This document shows, piece by piece, positions 6,873 to 13,907 of a stretch of DNA of 64,000 bases (the stretch's first letter is position 1; each line of letters begins with the position of its first letter). Under the pieces are notes generated by a model. That model made no database searches. It saw nothing but the letters and a program-made list of their open reading frames with translations, and was not told the DNA's origin. The stretch is from Microbacterium sp. HD4P20 (GTDB taxonomy: Bacteria; Actinomycetota; Actinomycetes; Actinomycetales; Microbacteriaceae). The stretch covers positions 97,134 through 161,133 of the forward strand of contig NZ_JAHZQZ020000019.1 of NCBI RefSeq assembly GCF_019449275.2, in the 5' to 3' direction. Made by a program: the position numbers and the translations under genes.

Positions 6873-9362
6873 GTGACGAGTGCTGCAGAGGAGCTGCACC
6901 GCGCTGCCGTCGAGCTGAGCGTCGTCGGCAGGTACGCCGCGGCGCGTCGCACACTGGCGCGCGCGGCGGCCGTCGCCACGGAAGACGAAGCGGACGTTCG
7001 GGCGCGGATCCTCGGGACGTCGGCGTATGTGCAGCACCGGACCGGGGATCCAGCAGCAGCCGAGCGCACCTGCCGCGATGCGCTGGCGATGCCGGGCCTG
7101 ACACCTCACACGGTCGCGATCCTGGCCGGTCAGATGGGTGTGATCTCGCTGCATGGTGGTCGGCTGGAGGATGCGGTGACATGGCTGAGTCGCGCCATCG
7201 CCGACCTGGCGGACGATCGCCCGGCGGCTGCCCGCAACTTGCTGAATCGAAGTGTGGCGCTCATGCAGCTTGGCCGCCTGCGCGAAGCCGACGCTGACCT
7301 CGAGGCAGCGGCGGCCACGTTCGCGAGTCTGGGCATGACGATGGACGAGGCGCAGGCGCGACACAACGTGGGATACGTCGCGCTCTTGTCCGGCGACCTC
7401 GTCCGCGCTCTGGAATCAATGCTCGCCGCGCGCCCGGACGCCGCGGCATCCCCGGTCGCGACGGCGATCGGAGATCTCGACCGCGCCGAGGTCCTACGGG
7501 ACGCCGGTCTCCCGCGCGAGGCCGAGCGGACGCTGGCGCATGTGGCGCACGTGTTCGGCACATACCGGATGCGCCAGTCGCGCGCCGAGGCGGAGTTCCA
7601 GTTGGCCCGCTCGCTGCTCTCCCATGACGCGGACCGCGCCCGCACCGTCGCCGCGGCAGCGGCGCGGCGGTTTCGGGCCCTCGGCAATGACGCGTGGGCG
7701 GCGCGCGCCGAGGGGATCCGGTTGCGCGCAGCCCTCGCGGGCGAGGTCGGGTCGCGTGGGTCGCCTCCGCCGGCGCGGCGCCTCACGCGTGCAAGCCGTG
7801 CCGCCGTCGCTGCCTCAGTCGAACAACTCGTCCGGCACGGCTTCCAGAACGAAGCGGCGTCACTCAGGCTCACTGCCGCGCTCGCCGATGCCCGGACGGG
7901 TGGGCTGGTTCCGGGTGTGTTGCGGATACCGAAGCGGGCCTCGATGGAGGTGCAGTTGCTGACCCACGAGGTCCGCGCGGCTCGGGCGAGCAGGAACGGC
8001 CGGCCGACGCAGGTCCGGGCCAACATCGCACGCGGACTGGACACTCTGGCCGAATGGCAGCGCTCGTTCGGAAGCCTCGATCTGCAGACATCCGTGGCGA
8101 TGCACGGAGCGAGCCTGATGTTCGCGGGACTGAGGTCCGCGCTCGCCAGCGGTCGTCCGGACGTCGTTTTCGAGTGGTCTGAGCGGGCACGCCAGTTGAG
8201 CCAGCAGGTCGCGCCTCTTCGCCCGCCGCCCGATCCCGAGATGGCGGCGGAACTCGCGCAACTGCGAATGCTGCGAGCGGAAAACGCCGACAGGGGAGGT
8301 GACTGGCTCTCAGACCCCCGGGCAGCGGCGTTGCGGGAGCGCGCGCGCGAACGACAGTGGACGGCCGTCCGGTCGGGAGCCGCCTACGACCGGATCTCTC
8401 TCACCGAATTGCAGGAAGGCCTCGAAGACGGCACGGCCTTCGTGACCTACGTGTTCACCGGCGTCGAGATGGCAGCACTCGTTGTCACGTCGGACCGCAC
8501 TGCGGTGCACCGGTTGCGACCGTGGGCGGACATCCAGCGCCTTCTGAGCGGCCTGCGCGCCGACCTCGACGTGTCGGCTTCGATACGTTCCGGTCCCGTG
8601 GCTTCAGTGGTGCGCGCCGCGCTCGAAGAGCGGATGTCGGCGCTCTCTTCGGCGCTCCTCGCAGACGTGCTGTCGTCGACTGATGCCCGGAGAGTCGCCC
8701 TCACCATCCCGGGCATTCTCAGCGGAGTCCCGTGGGCCATGCTCCCTGCTCTCCGGGATCGCGTCCTGACGGTCGCGGTCTCGGCGACTCAATGGCAGCA
8801 CAGACGCCACGGCACCGGAGCCGACCGACCGACCGCGGGTTTCGCCGTAGGGCCGCGGGTGGCGCGGGGCGCTGAGGAGACCGCTGTCGCATCGCACGCC
8901 TGGCACGCCGCGCGCACGCTCTCCGGGGCGACGGCCACCGTGGACGCGCTCGTCGCGATGGGCTCCGAAGTCGACGTGCTCCACATCGCCGCGCACGGCC
9001 GCCACGCGGCGGACAATCCGATGTTCTCGGGCCTGGAGCTCTCCGACGGGACGCTGTTCGGCTATGACATCGACCTCATCGACAAAGTTCCTGACACCAT
9101 CATCCTCTCTGCCTGCGAAGGAGGACGCTCGTCCGTGCGATGGGGCGAGGAAGCGATCGGGATGACGCGCATCTGGCTGCACGCCGGCACACGAAGCGTT
9201 GTGGCAGCACCGGTCATCGTCGCGGACGACGACGCGTGCGAGCTGCTCGGGGCGATGCACGAGCGCCTCGCGGCAGGGGCATCACCGTCCGAAGCTTTGG
9301 CTGCGGCATCCGAGCGCACCGGCATCGTCGCGCCGTTCCAAGTGCACGGCGCGGGCTTCTGA
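6873..9362 (+). CDS. TPR-CHAT domain protein (caspase-like protease)
   Basis: 829 residues from GTG at 6873. Residues 1-about 330 are Ala-rich helical repeats (RAAVELSVVGRYAAARRTLA and NLLNRSVALMQLGRLREADA), read as TPR units for partner or trigger recognition. A mixed middle part leads to a C-terminal CHAT domain of about residues 510-829. The caspase-type dyad is visible: His708 in HIAAHGRHA and Cys748 in LSACEGG, followed by GMTRIWLHAGTRSVVAAP. The protein is cytoplasmic. TPR-CHAT proteins are known as the protease arm of craspase-type and other conflict systems, where sensing by the TPR part unleashes cleavage. Here the likely partners are the adjacent subtilase, small protein and sigma factor. 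The target is unknown. Confidence 0.9.
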   Translation: MTSAAEELHRAAVELSVVGRYAAARRTLARAAAVATEDEADVRARILGTSAYVQHRTGDPAAAERTCRDALAMPGLTPHTVAILAGQMGVISLHGGRLEDAVTWLSRAIADLADDRPAAARNLLNRSVALMQLGRLREADADLEAAAATFASLGMTMDEAQARHNVGYVALLSGDLVRALESMLAARPDAAASPVATAIGDLDRAEVLRDAGLPREAERTLAHVAHVFGTYRMRQSRAEAEFQLARSLLSHDADRARTVAAAAARRFRALGNDAWAARAEGIRLRAALAGEVGSRGSPPPARRLTRASRAAVAASVEQLVRHGFQNEAASLRLTAALADARTGGLVPGVLRIPKRASMEVQLLTHEVRAARASRNGRPTQVRANIARGLDTLAEWQRSFGSLDLQTSVAMHGASLMFAGLRSALASGRPDVVFEWSERARQLSQQVAPLRPPPDPEMAAELAQLRMLRAENADRGGDWLSDPRAAALRERARERQWTAVRSGAAYDRISLTELQEGLEDGTAFVTYVFTGVEMAALVVTSDRTAVHRLRPWADIQRLLSGLRADLDVSASIRSGPVASVVRAALEERMSALSSALLADVLSSTDARRVALTIPGILSGVPWAMLPALRDRVLTVAVSATQWQHRRHGTGADRPTAGFAVGPRVARGAEETAVASHAWHAARTLSGATATVDALVAMGSEVDVLHIAAHGRHAADNPMFSGLELSDGTLFGYDIDLIDKVPDTIILSACEGGRSSVRWGEEAIGMTRIWLHAGTRSVVAAPVIVADDDACELLGAMHERLAAGASPSEALAAASERTGIVAPFQVHGAGF

Positions 9363-9583
9363 GCGGGTCGCGAAGAATTCCGGCAACGATGTATCAGCGC
9401 CGCAGCTCGCGACTCCAGGTGATCGGAGCTGCTCGTCGCAGTCCGGCACCTGGGGGCGCCGGATGCTGGGAGCGTGAGACCCGCCCGGGGATGCGTCTGG
9501 GGCGCACGGTCTTGCGAGCGGATTCCACGGGGGATGTCGTACGACCCGGGTCGGCGGCATCCCCCGCACACCCTGCCGCGGGT

Positions 9584-10351
9584 TCAGCGCGAGGAGTTCG
9601 CCGTGCGTCCGCGCACGATCCCGACGAAGGTCTCGACCTCGGCCGACGTACGGTCCGTGACCCACGCCAGGGCGACCGTCGACACCGGACCGCCCCGCAG
9701 GGGCCGGTACTCCGTGTCTTTGCGCTGATGCAGGCGCGCGAGCGACATCGGCACCACGACGATCCCTACGCCGGCCGCCACCGTCGCGATGGCCTCTGCG
9801 GTGTCGGGCGGCGGAGCGAACCGCGGCGCAACAGTGCCGGGGATCCGGATGCCGAGCACGTCGTCCCGCGGAACGATGAGCACTTCGCCCTCCAGGTCGA
9901 CGGCGTCGAGCTCGGCTGCCACGGTGAGATGGGAGTCGCGCGCGCACACCACGACGGGCACCTCGTCGTAGAGCGGGATGACGTCGAGCCCGTCCCTGTC
10001 GATCGGCAGCCGCACCAGCGCGGCGTCGACCTCGCTCTCGATCAGCGCGTGATGCTGGTCCGACACGGCCAGGGGCACGAGCTCGAGCGCGGTGCGCGGC
10101 ATCCGTTCGTTCCACGTGTCGATCCATTTGCCGGGCGTCGCGCCGGGGATCGCGCCGAGCCGGAACGGACCGGCCGGCTCCGACGCGGGAGGGGTCGGCG
10201 CAGGACCGGGTGACGGCTTCGGCGTGCGCTGCGGCCGGCCGGCCGCGCTCTTGCCCGCAAGCGGGGAGCCCTTGGCCTTCGCCGTGCGCCGGGTCAGGGC
10301 ATCCCGTCGCGGTCTTCCGCCGCGCCCGCCGCCCGCCCTGCCCTTCGCCAT
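9584..10351 (-). CDS. LysR-type substrate-binding domain protein lacking a helix-turn-helix
   Basis: 255 residues from ATG at 10351. Residues 1-65 are a Gly/Arg/Lys/Pro-rich low-complexity tail. Residues 66-250 match the periplasmic-binding-like effector domain of LysR regulators: FRLGAIPGATPGKWIDTWNE, then DAALVRLPIDRDGLDVIPLY, then VAAGVGIVVVPMSLARLH. The N-terminal winged helix of true LysR proteins is absent, so it cannot bind DNA in the usual way. The basic tail might contact nucleic acid non-specifically. Related stand-alone domains are annotated as LysR substrate-binding proteins of unknown role. A -10 hexamer lies seven bases before the ATG; its promoter faces that of the DUF1304 gene. 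Confidence 0.7.
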   Translation of the reverse strand: MAKGRAGGGRGGRPRRDALTRRTAKAKGSPLAGKSAAGRPQRTPKPSPGPAPTPPASEPAGPFRLGAIPGATPGKWIDTWNERMPRTALELVPLAVSDQHHALIESEVDAALVRLPIDRDGLDVIPLYDEVPVVVCARDSHLTVAAELDAVDLEGEVLIVPRDDVLGIRIPGTVAPRFAPPPDTAEAIATVAAGVGIVVVPMSLARLHQRKDTEYRPLRGGPVSTVALAWVTDRTSAEVETFVGIVRGRTANSSR

Positions 10352-10358
10352 ATCCCTC

Positions 10359-10364
10359 AGGGTA
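10359..10364 (-). promoter_or_regulatory. -10 element for the LysR-like gene
   Basis: TACCCT on the minus strand, seven bases from the ATG at 10351. It overlaps the upstream part of the divergent promoter at 10375, so the two transcripts could interfere. Confidence 0.4.
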
Positions 10365-10374
10365 GCCGGGGCGC

Positions 10375-10380
10375 TATCGT
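10375..10380 (+). promoter_or_regulatory. -10 element for a leaderless DUF1304 mRNA
   Basis: TATCGT, six bases, then the ATG at 10387. Confidence 0.5.
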
Positions 10381-10386
10381 TCGCTC

Positions 10387-10785
10387 ATGCTCGCCATCCT
10401 CGCCACTGTCTTCGCCGCTCTCGCCGCCCTGCTCCACGTGTACATCTTCGTGATGGAGAGCGTGCAGTGGACGCAGCCGCGCATCTGGCGCCGATTCGGC
10501 GTCACCGACCAGGCCGCCGCCGAGACGACGAAGCCGATGGCGTACAACCAGGGCTTCTACAACCTCTTCCTCGCGATCGGCGCGGTGATCGGGATCGTGC
10601 TGTTCCTGGCCGGGTCGGCGGACCCCGGTCTGCGCGCGGCCGGCCTCGCGCTGGTGCTGTTCTGCCTCGGGTCGATGGTGGCTGCTGCCCTCGTGCTGCT
10701 GACGACGGGCATGAAGTACCTGCGGCCCGCGCTCATCCAGGGCACACTGCCGCTCATCGGGTTCGTGCTGGTGCTGTTCGCGTAG
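10387..10785 (+). CDS. DUF1304 family small membrane protein
   Basis: 132 residues with four membrane helices (about 2-24, 58-78, 84-106 and 112-131). The family signature is the first helix running into HVYIFVMESVQW and the cytoplasmic motif MAYNQGFYNLFLA. Full length for DUF1304, a family of four-helix inner-membrane proteins with no established biochemical function. It converges on the nuclease gene, whose stop is four bases away, with no room for an independent terminator. Confidence 0.85.
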   Translation: MLAILATVFAALAALLHVYIFVMESVQWTQPRIWRRFGVTDQAAAETTKPMAYNQGFYNLFLAIGAVIGIVLFLAGSADPGLRAAGLALVLFCLGSMVAAALVLLTTGMKYLRPALIQGTLPLIGFVLVLFA

Positions 10786-10789
10786 ACGG

Positions 10790-11494
10790 TCAGCGGCACG
10801 CGCTCCAGCGACCGGCTCCGGATGCCTCGGCCTGCGCCTGTGCGGCGGCCAGCAGATCGTGATGCTCGACGTTGGGCCAGATCCGCATTGTTTCGGCGTC
10901 GCCGGCCGCGACGAGTTCGTGGTTGACGAACCGGCCGTCGTCGGTCCACAGATAGAACAGGCGGCGGTCGTAGTCGTCCCATGTTTCGATGTCGGGCGCA
11001 GCCCACACGGTCGAGCCTTCGGGAACGAGCCGCGCCAGGTGTGCGCGCGCCTCGTCGGCCCAGCACTCGAGCGACGGCGTGCCCTCGGGGGTGTCGATGC
11101 CGATGAGCCGGATGCGGATCGGCCGCTCGGTCGTGACGATGTCGTTCGGGGTCTGTACGCGTGCCTCGATCGTGTCGCCGTCGTAGACGTGCGTCACGGT
11201 GAGCGGGAAGGCCGCGAGCGGACGGGACGGGATGCCGGTGCCCGACGGTGCCCGCTGCTCGGTGGCCTGCGGCGTCGGGGTCGGGGTCGGCAGCATCTCG
11301 TGCAGGCGGCGATCCATGTCGACGCTGATGCCGCGGCGACCGACGTCGAAGCCCCACGTTCCGTCATCCAGGCCGGAGGTGCCGCGCCACACCATCGCGA
11401 CGACGAAGACCACGACGCCCGCCACCACGACGAGCAGCAGCTCGAGGTTTCGGGGCCGCCGGCGTGTCGGGCGGGTGCCGAAGTCGTCTCTCAC
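10790..11494 (-). CDS. Membrane-anchored thermonuclease-family (SNase-like) protein
   Basis: 234 residues from GTG at 11494. A basic N-terminus (RPTRRRPRNLE) and a single helix at about 19-37 anchor the protein, with the rest outside. After a TPTPTP linker the SNase fold begins: PLTVTHVYDGDTIEARV, RIRLIGIDTPE with the ligand-binding Arg/Asp, and YDRRLFYLWTDDGRFVNHELV. The calcium and catalytic Asp/Arg/Glu pattern of staphylococcal nuclease is recognisable. Such proteins cleave extracellular DNA or RNA. Expression is probably leaderless (TAGCCT six bases before the GTG). Confidence 0.85.
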   Translation of the reverse strand: MRDDFGTRPTRRRPRNLELLLVVVAGVVVFVVAMVWRGTSGLDDGTWGFDVGRRGISVDMDRRLHEMLPTPTPTPQATEQRAPSGTGIPSRPLAAFPLTVTHVYDGDTIEARVQTPNDIVTTERPIRIRLIGIDTPEGTPSLECWADEARAHLARLVPEGSTVWAAPDIETWDDYDRRLFYLWTDDGRFVNHELVAAGDAETMRIWPNVEHHDLLAAAQAQAEASGAGRWSACR

Positions 11495-11500
11495 CGCGCC

Positions 11501-11506
11501 AGGCTA
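11501..11506 (-). promoter_or_regulatory. -10 element for the nuclease gene
   Basis: TAGCCT on the minus strand, six bases from the GTG at 11494; the same hexamer precedes the starts at 42280, 62386 and 63908. Confidence 0.5.
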
Positions 11507-11571
11507 GGCAGATCGGCCCGAGCGCCCTGGCCGTTGTCCACAGGGCACGGCGCCCGTCCGTCGCCGCGTTG

Positions 11572-11649
11572 TGCGAAAACACTGGCCCGTCACGGCGACA
11601 CGCCGTGTAACGAGACGTCGAGTCGGCGTCACCGACCAGTGTTTTCGCA
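11572..11649. repeat. 78-bp palindromic intergenic element
   Basis: Perfect 14-base terminal inverted repeats TGCGAAAACACTGG (11572-11585) and CCAGTGTTTTCGCA (11636-11649) surround a GC-rich interior that is itself partly palindromic. It lies between the nuclease start and the hexapeptide gene's stop. The arms are more A/T-rich than their surroundings. It encodes nothing. Confidence 0.7.
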
Positions 11650-11687
11650 GTGGGGCAGCGCGGGATGCCGCGCCCCGGCGTCCCGGA

Positions 11688-12095
11688 TCAGGCGGCGAGC
11701 CGCAGCCCCCGGCGGTCGGTCGCGACGCGCTCGCCGTCGGCGATCGTCTCGTCGTCGCCGATGAGCGAGCCGCCCGCGACGCGAGCCTCGCTGCCGACCT
11801 GGGTGCGCACCCCGATCTTCGCGCGCGGGCCGATGGCGGCGCGCGGACCGATGTGGGCATGGGGTGCGATCTCGGCGTCGGGGCCGATCACGGCATCCGA
11901 CTCCACCCACACGCCGCGGCCGACATGCGCGCCCGCGGCGATCTGAACACCCGGTTCGACATACGCCCCCGCTTCCACGATGGCGCTCGGGTGCACCTTC
12001 GCTCCATGCGCGATCAGACCACGGCCGTTGACGTGCTTGCGATAGCGCAGCGTCTCGCCCCGGTCGTTCTCGATGTCGACGTAGTTCTTGCCCAC
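11688..12095 (-). CDS. Hexapeptide-repeat (left-handed beta-helix) protein
   Basis: 135 residues from GTG at 12095, preceded by TAGGAGGGG. Residues 30-120 follow the isoleucine-patch pattern of one hydrophobic residue per six: VHPSAIVEAGAYVEPGVQIA, then ahVGRGVWVESDAVIGPDAE, then further turns. This builds a trimeric left-handed beta-helix, as in acyl and acetyltransferases and gamma-carbonic anhydrases. No extra catalytic domain or loop with an obvious His is seen, and it is short, so substrate and even enzymatic activity are uncertain. A scaffold or isolated transferase domain are alternatives. It is flanked by two different palindromic elements. Confidence 0.75.
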   Translation of the reverse strand: MGKNYVDIENDRGETLRYRKHVNGRGLIAHGAKVHPSAIVEAGAYVEPGVQIAAGAHVGRGVWVESDAVIGPDAEIAPHAHIGPRAAIGPRAKIGVRTQVGSEARVAGGSLIGDDETIADGERVATDRRGLRLAA

Positions 12096-12446
12096 TGTCC
12101 CCTCCTACGGCACGGTTCTGTGCCGAGTAAAGAAACAACCTCGGTGCCTTCAATTTCATTCCCGCGCATCGGATCGATTCGAGGAACGGGCTTGCACGTT
12201 GTTCGGAGGCGAGGTAGCGACCGGATTGCCCGCGACGGACGCCGCCGCCCGCCGCCCACCCCCCGTCGAGTACGTATCCTCTCGCCGAGAACGCAGGTCG
12301 TCGGCGTGCGTAGCGTGCGGTTTCGGCGAGAGGACATGATCTCGACGGATGCCGGCGGCCCGGCGTGGTGGCCTGGCCCGGGCCGGGCCGGGCGGGCCGG
12401 GCCGCCGCACGGGCGGGGCGGGCCCAGCGCTGCGGGTCCGAGGAGG
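12096..12446. other. 351-bp intergenic region with palindrome and GGGCC-rich tract
   Basis: No gene seen. It holds the 82-bp palindrome at 12265-12346 and then a G/C-only tract with repeated GGGCCGGGCC motifs up to the aminotransferase stop at 12447. The stretch 12096-12264 contains the Shine-Dalgarno region of the hexapeptide gene and a relatively A/T-rich patch near 12125-12165 that may be its promoter. Confidence 0.6.
12265..12346 (-). repeat. 82-bp palindromic element, copy A
   Basis: Left arm 12265-12288 (GTCGAGTACGTATCC...) and right arm 12323-12346 are imperfect inverted repeats of 24 bases with 20 matches, around a 34-base centre. A C-rich CCCACCCCCC precedes it and GGATGCCGGCGGCCCGG follows it; both flanks recur at copy B. 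It lies between two minus-strand genes. Confidence 0.85.
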
Positions 12447-13820
12447 CTACCGGGCGGCGTGCTCGTCGGCGACGGAGAGGGCGCGGTCGATCACGTCCAG
12501 GCCGCGCACGAGTTCGTCCTCCGAGATCACCAGGGGCGGTGCGATGTGCATGCGGTGGAAGTGCGTGAACGGCCACACGCCGTCGCGCTTGCAGGCCGCC
12601 GCGACCGCAGCGACCGGCGCGGCCTCGGCGCCGGTGGCGTTGAACGGCACGAGCGGTTCGCGGGTCCCAGCATCCTTCACCAATTCGATCGCCCAGAACA
12701 GGCCCATGCCGCGCACGTCGCCGACGGACGGATGCCGCGCCGCGATCTGGCGCAGACGAGGCTCCACGACGCGCGCGCCGAGGTCGCGGACGCGCTCGAG
12801 GATGCCGTCGCGCTCGAAGACCTCGAACGTCGCGACGCCCGCCGCGCATGCGAGCGGGTGCCCGGAGTAGGTGAGGCCGCCTGGAAAGGCGACGGTGTCG
12901 AAGTGCGCCGCGATCCGCTCCGAGATCACGACACCGCCGAGCGGCACGTAGCCGGAGTTCACGCCCTTCGCGAACGTGATGAGGTCGGGCACGACATCGA
13001 ACGCCTGGAACGCGAACCACTCACCGACGCGGCCGAACCCCACCATGACCTCGTCGGCGATGAACACGATGCCGAACCGGTCGCACAGCTCGCGCACGCC
13101 GGCGAGATACCCGGGCGGTGGCACGAGCACGCCGTTTGTGCCGACGATCGTCTCGATCACGACGGCGGCGATCGTGGACGCGCCCTCGAGCACGATGGTC
13201 TGCTCGAGGTGGGCGAGAGCGCGCTGCGTCTCTTCCTCCGGACTCGACGAGTGGAAGGGCGACCGGTAGGGGTAGGGTCCGAAGAACTTGGCGACCGAGC
13301 CGTCGGCGGGCTCGTTCGGCCAGCGGCGCGGGTCGCCCGTCAGAGCGATCGCGGTGGAAGTGTTGCCGTGGTAGCTGCGGTACATCGACAGGACCTTGCG
13401 CCGGCCCGTCACCAGACGGGCCATACGCACCGCATTCTCGTTCGCGTCGGCGCCGCCGTTGGTGAAGAACACCTTCTCGAAGCCGTCGCCCGCGACCTCG
13501 GCGATGCGACGTGCGAGGTCGCCGCGCACGTCGTTCGCCATCGATGGCTGGATGGTCGCGAGACGCCCGGCCTGCCGCTGAATGGCCTCCACGAGATCCG
13601 GATGCTGGTGCCCGAGATTTAGGTTCACTAGCTGCGAGCCGAAATCGAGGTAGGCCTTGCCCGCGTAATCCCAGAAGGTCGACCCCTCGCCCGCCGCGAC
13701 CGGAAGCGGATCGATGAGCGCTTGCGCACTCCACGAATGGAAGACGTGGCCGCGGTCGTCGGCGCGCACCCGCGCGTCGGCCTCGAGGTCGGGCTGGATG
13801 CCGGTGAGGGTGTCGGTCAT
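12447..13820 (-). CDS. Class III pyridoxal-phosphate aminotransferase
   Basis: 457 residues from ATG at 13820, with AGGAG in the leader; an 87-codon upstream extension of the frame overlaps the divergent regulator and is rejected. Class III marks: NLNLGHQHPDLVEAI, VFFTNGGADANENAVRMARL, YRSYHGNTSTAI, FIADEVMVGFGR and the PLP lysine K285 in LITFAKGVNSGY. The family moves an amino group from omega-amines (putrescine, GABA, beta-alanine, taurine) to an alpha-keto acid. A divergent PucR regulator and nearby PotABCD and PuuB-like genes favour a polyamine-derived omega-amine. A clear paralogue lies at 44912-46228. Confidence 0.9.
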   Translation of the reverse strand: MTDTLTGIQPDLEADARVRADDRGHVFHSWSAQALIDPLPVAAGEGSTFWDYAGKAYLDFGSQLVNLNLGHQHPDLVEAIQRQAGRLATIQPSMANDVRGDLARRIAEVAGDGFEKVFFTNGGADANENAVRMARLVTGRRKVLSMYRSYHGNTSTAIALTGDPRRWPNEPADGSVAKFFGPYPYRSPFHSSSPEEETQRALAHLEQTIVLEGASTIAAVVIETIVGTNGVLVPPPGYLAGVRELCDRFGIVFIADEVMVGFGRVGEWFAFQAFDVVPDLITFAKGVNSGYVPLGGVVISERIAAHFDTVAFPGGLTYSGHPLACAAGVATFEVFERDGILERVRDLGARVVEPRLRQIAARHPSVGDVRGMGLFWAIELVKDAGTREPLVPFNATGAEAAPVAAVAAACKRDGVWPFTHFHRMHIAPPLVISEDELVRGLDVIDRALSVADEHAAR

Positions 13821-13907
13821 GGGGCTCCTGACGGCTTCCGGACAGATCGTGCGGCGATCACATAGGCTGAACGCGTCCAGTGTTTCAGAGCAGCAGAGGC
13901 GGAGCCG

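Noticed and set aside
9363..9583. Possible small gene between the CHAT and LysR-like genes
   Set aside because: Open frames here have no ribosome site, are Arg/Pro-rich and overlap the end of the converging LysR-like gene.
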